NCBI GenBank assembly: GCA_964623895.1
Contig: CAZUWA010000014.1
Span: 1 to 35,165, forward strand
DNA length: 35,165 nt
Reading direction: 5' to 3'
Origin: UBA11512 sp964623895
GTDB taxonomy: Bacteria > Bacillota > Clostridia > Oscillospirales > CAG-272
Under the pieces are notes generated by a model, which was not told where the DNA came from, did no database searches, and saw only the letters and a program-made list of their open reading frames with translations. Positions 33,547 through 35,165 of this stretch are shown here, in pieces; position 1 is the first letter of the stretch, and every line of letters starts with the position of its first letter. Both the position numbers and the translations under genes were made by a program.

Positions 33547-33832
33547 TTTTTCACACTCCGTTTCTGTTCATTACACCTATAGTGTTGCCAGAAATCGGTC
33601 TTTTCTAAACATGGAATTTTATTTTAATGCAAAAAAGCGGATGAAGCCATCTTTTCCTGCAATATCTGTAGTTCTTTTGGCAGGCTCATCAATATTCCTC
33701 AAGTTGTCTGAGCCAAAACATGCGGTGAACCGCCAAGACAGATCTTCCGAGAAAGCAAAAAGATCAACAGACTTTTTTCTCTCTTCCCTTTCAGTATATG
33801 ATGCGTAAAAAATTCGTGTGTCTTTTATATAC
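33547..33832. other. Gene-free spacer between mazF and the dnaK terminator
   Basis: I see no convincing gene in either direction. Minus-strand frames begin within dnaK and end without a start of their own; none resembles a mazE/ndoAI antitoxin. The minus-strand sequence is AT-rich near 33590-33640. I found no clear -35/-10 pair for mazF. Confidence 0.5.
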
Positions 33833-33867
33833 AAAAAAATTCGGGGGAACGTTTTTCCGTTCCCCCG
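33833..33867 (-). terminator. dnaK terminator
   Basis: On the minus strand, CGGGGGAACG (33867-33858) pairs perfectly with CGTTCCCCCG (33851-33842), loop GAAAAA, then AATTTTTTT. It lies 14 nt after the dnaK stop. Confidence 0.95.
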
Positions 33868-33880
33868 TGTGCGAAGTGCA

Positions 33881-35165
33881 TTAGTTCTTATCTTCGAAAT
33901 CTTGGCTGTAATAGTTGCCGTCCGAGCCATTATCGCCGTTATTGCCATTGTTGCCGCCGTCAGTGTAATCGCCGTACGGAGCGCCGTTGGCACCTTGATC
34001 GCCACCGTTCTGCTTATACAGTTTTTCGGAAAGTGCATAGAACGCCTTCTCCAAAGCGTCTGTATCCTCCTTGATGCTCTCAATAGAACCGTTTTTAACG
34101 GTCTCTTTCAGCTTTTCAATTGCCGCCTTGACTTCTGTCTTGTCGCTCTCCGGAAGTTTGTCGCCGATATCAGAGAGTGTCTTTTCACTTTGCATAATCA
34201 TCGAATCAGCCTTATTCTTGATCTCGACAGATTCTTTCTGCTTCTTGTCTTCTTCGGCAAACTTTTCAGCATCTTTCACTGCCTTATCAATGTCTTCTTT
34301 AGACATATTGGTAGAAGAAGTAATGGTGATGTGCTGTTCCTTGCCGGTACCCTTATCCTTTGCGGATACGTTTACGATGCCGTTCGCATCAATATCGAAG
34401 GTAACTTCGATCTGCGGTACACCGCGCGGAGCAGGAGAAATGCCGTCCAGCACAAATCTTGCCAATGTAGTGTTGCCGGCAGCCATTTCACGCTCACCCT
34501 GCAAAACATGGATCTCGACCTGCGTCTGACCATCAGCCGCCGTAGAATATACCTGAGATTTCTTTACCGGAATAGTGGTATTTCTGTCGATGATGCGGTT
34601 GAATACACCACCCAGCGTCTCAATACCAAGGGACAGCGGTGTAACATCAAGAAGGAGTAAATCCTTCACATCGCCACCGAGCACACCGCCCTGTACTGCC
34701 GCGCCGATTGCGACGCATTCGTCGGGGTTGATGCCCTTAAAGGGTTCTTTCCCCATGAAATTCTTGACGGCGGTCTGTACTGCGGGAATTCTGGTGGAAC
34801 CGCCGACAAGCAGAACGCGGTCAACCTGCGATGCGGTCAAACCTGCATCGGACAGAACACGTTTTGTCGGTCCCATGGTCGCTTCGACCAAATCTTTGGT
34901 CAGGTCATCGAACTTTGCTCTTGTCAAGGTTGCCTCAAAGTGCTTCGGGCCTGTTGCATCTGCGGTAATGAAGGGCAGGTTGATATTTGCCGTTGTCATG
35001 CCGGACAGTTCGATCTTTGCCTTCTCTGCCGCTTCCTTCAGTCTCTGGAGCGCCATCTTGTCTTTGCGTAAGTCGATGCCGCCGTTTTCCTTCATAAATT
35101 CCTCTGCGATCCAATCGATGACTCTCTTATCAAAGTCATCGCCGCCCAAACGGTTGTTACCTGCG
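33881..35165 (-). CDS. dnaK: Chaperone DnaK (Hsp70), 5' end cut by the window
   Basis: About 428 of roughly 620 residues are visible; the frame runs to the window edge with AGNNRLGGDDFD, inside the nucleotide-binding domain. Seen in order: the second half of the ATPase domain (VLLVGGSTRIPAVQ), the linker (DVKDLLLLDVTPLSLGIETLGG), the substrate-binding beta domain (VEIHVLQGERE) and the helical lid. The tail is Gly/Asn-rich and ends DFEDKN. A terminator follows immediately, so dnaJ is not next. Upstream hrcA/grpE are outside the window. Confidence 0.97.
   Translation of the reverse strand, partial: AGNNRLGGDDFDKRVIDWIAEEFMKENGGIDLRKDKMALQRLKEAAEKAKIELSGMTTANINLPFITADATGPKHFEATLTRAKFDDLTKDLVEATMGPTKRVLSDAGLTASQVDRVLLVGGSTRIPAVQTAVKNFMGKEPFKGINPDECVAIGAAVQGGVLGGDVKDLLLLDVTPLSLGIETLGGVFNRIIDRNTTIPVKKSQVYSTAADGQTQVEIHVLQGEREMAAGNTTLARFVLDGISPAPRGVPQIEVTFDIDANGIVNVSAKDKGTGKEQHITITSSTNMSKEDIDKAVKDAEKFAEEDKKQKESVEIKNKADSMIMQSEKTLSDIGDKLPESDKTEVKAAIEKLKETVKNGSIESIKEDTDALEKAFYALSEKLYKQNGGDQGANGAPYGDYTDGGNNGNNGDNGSDGNYYSQDFEDKN

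Noticed and set aside
33524..33808. Plus-strand frame (94 codons) upstream of mazF
   Set aside because: Considered as an antitoxin on the other strand. It begins inside mazF, lacks a ribosome site and does not look like a ribbon-helix-helix or AbrB protein.
33619..34083. Minus-strand frame (154 codons) from within dnaK into the mazF spacer
   Set aside because: It overlaps dnaK and the dnaK terminator; its N-terminal half is a Thr/Ile/Arg-rich shadow and its end does not resemble an antitoxin.
1..35165. CRISPR arrays, tRNA and rRNA genes, intact insertion sequences
   Set aside because: No regularly spaced direct repeats, no cloverleaf with a TTCRANNC arm, no rRNA motifs and no intact transposase were seen.

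Overview
The window reads as a chromosomal segment from a low-to-mid GC Bacillota, most likely an anaerobic gut-type Clostridia lineage. This is an inference from gene content: an L10-leader-controlled rplJ-rplL pair, a SpoIIIE/FtsK translocase with an N-terminal membrane domain, a YitT-family protein, RqcH/NFACT, a DUF5596-type acyltransferase, a PemK/MazF toxin, strong AGGAGG-like ribosome binding sites and consensus TTGACA-17-TATAAT promoters. No rRNA or tRNA gene and no CRISPR array was found. I cannot name the genus.

Layout. 1-1990: the 3' part of a large ABC-2-type permease, then a decayed fragment resembling the C-terminal tail of a large serine recombinase, probably the edge of an old mobile element. 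2028-3187: promoter, L10 leader with attenuator, rplJ, rplL, terminator. 3202-11069: rpoB-rpoC on the opposite strand, convergent with rplJL, with their own promoter and a roughly 300-nt leader. 11120-12586: rpsT (divergent from rpoBC) and uppP. 12750-20643: a dense plus-strand run of ftsK/spoIIIE, a thymidylate-kinase-like gene, a DJ-1/PfpI gene, 5-formyl-THF cyclo-ligase, a CPBP membrane protease, mltG and two unrecognised small genes, closed by a 109-nt imperfect palindrome followed by a T-tract. 20840-21830: a membrane-anchored M23 peptidase, then the fossil 5' end of an iron-containing alcohol dehydrogenase gene and a strong terminator.

21883-26590 (minus): a five-gene, tightly coupled operon of a subgroup-Ic-like aminotransferase, two unrecognised membrane proteins, a PHP-domain phosphoesterase and a DUF5596-type acyltransferase. 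26675-27454 (minus): a single-gene unit for an anchored extracytoplasmic protein. 27467-31099 (minus): yitT, a GNAT and rqcH/NFACT. 31122-33013 (plus): a secreted 520-residue protein and a 55-residue lipoprotein behind a near-consensus promoter. 33148-35165 (minus): a PemK/MazF toxin with no visible antitoxin, and the 3' two thirds of dnaK with its terminator; dnaJ does not follow.

Most genes are housekeeping: transcription, ribosome, cell wall (uppP, mltG, M23), chromosome segregation (ftsK) and protein quality control (dnaK, rqcH). The points most worth a second look are the inverted rpoBC block beside mobile-element debris, the five-gene minus operon, the alcohol dehydrogenase fossil, the long palindrome after the mltG operon, and the orphan MazF. 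I did not find convincing evidence of an entirely new defence or mobile system; the five-gene operon is the best candidate for an uncharacterised pathway.
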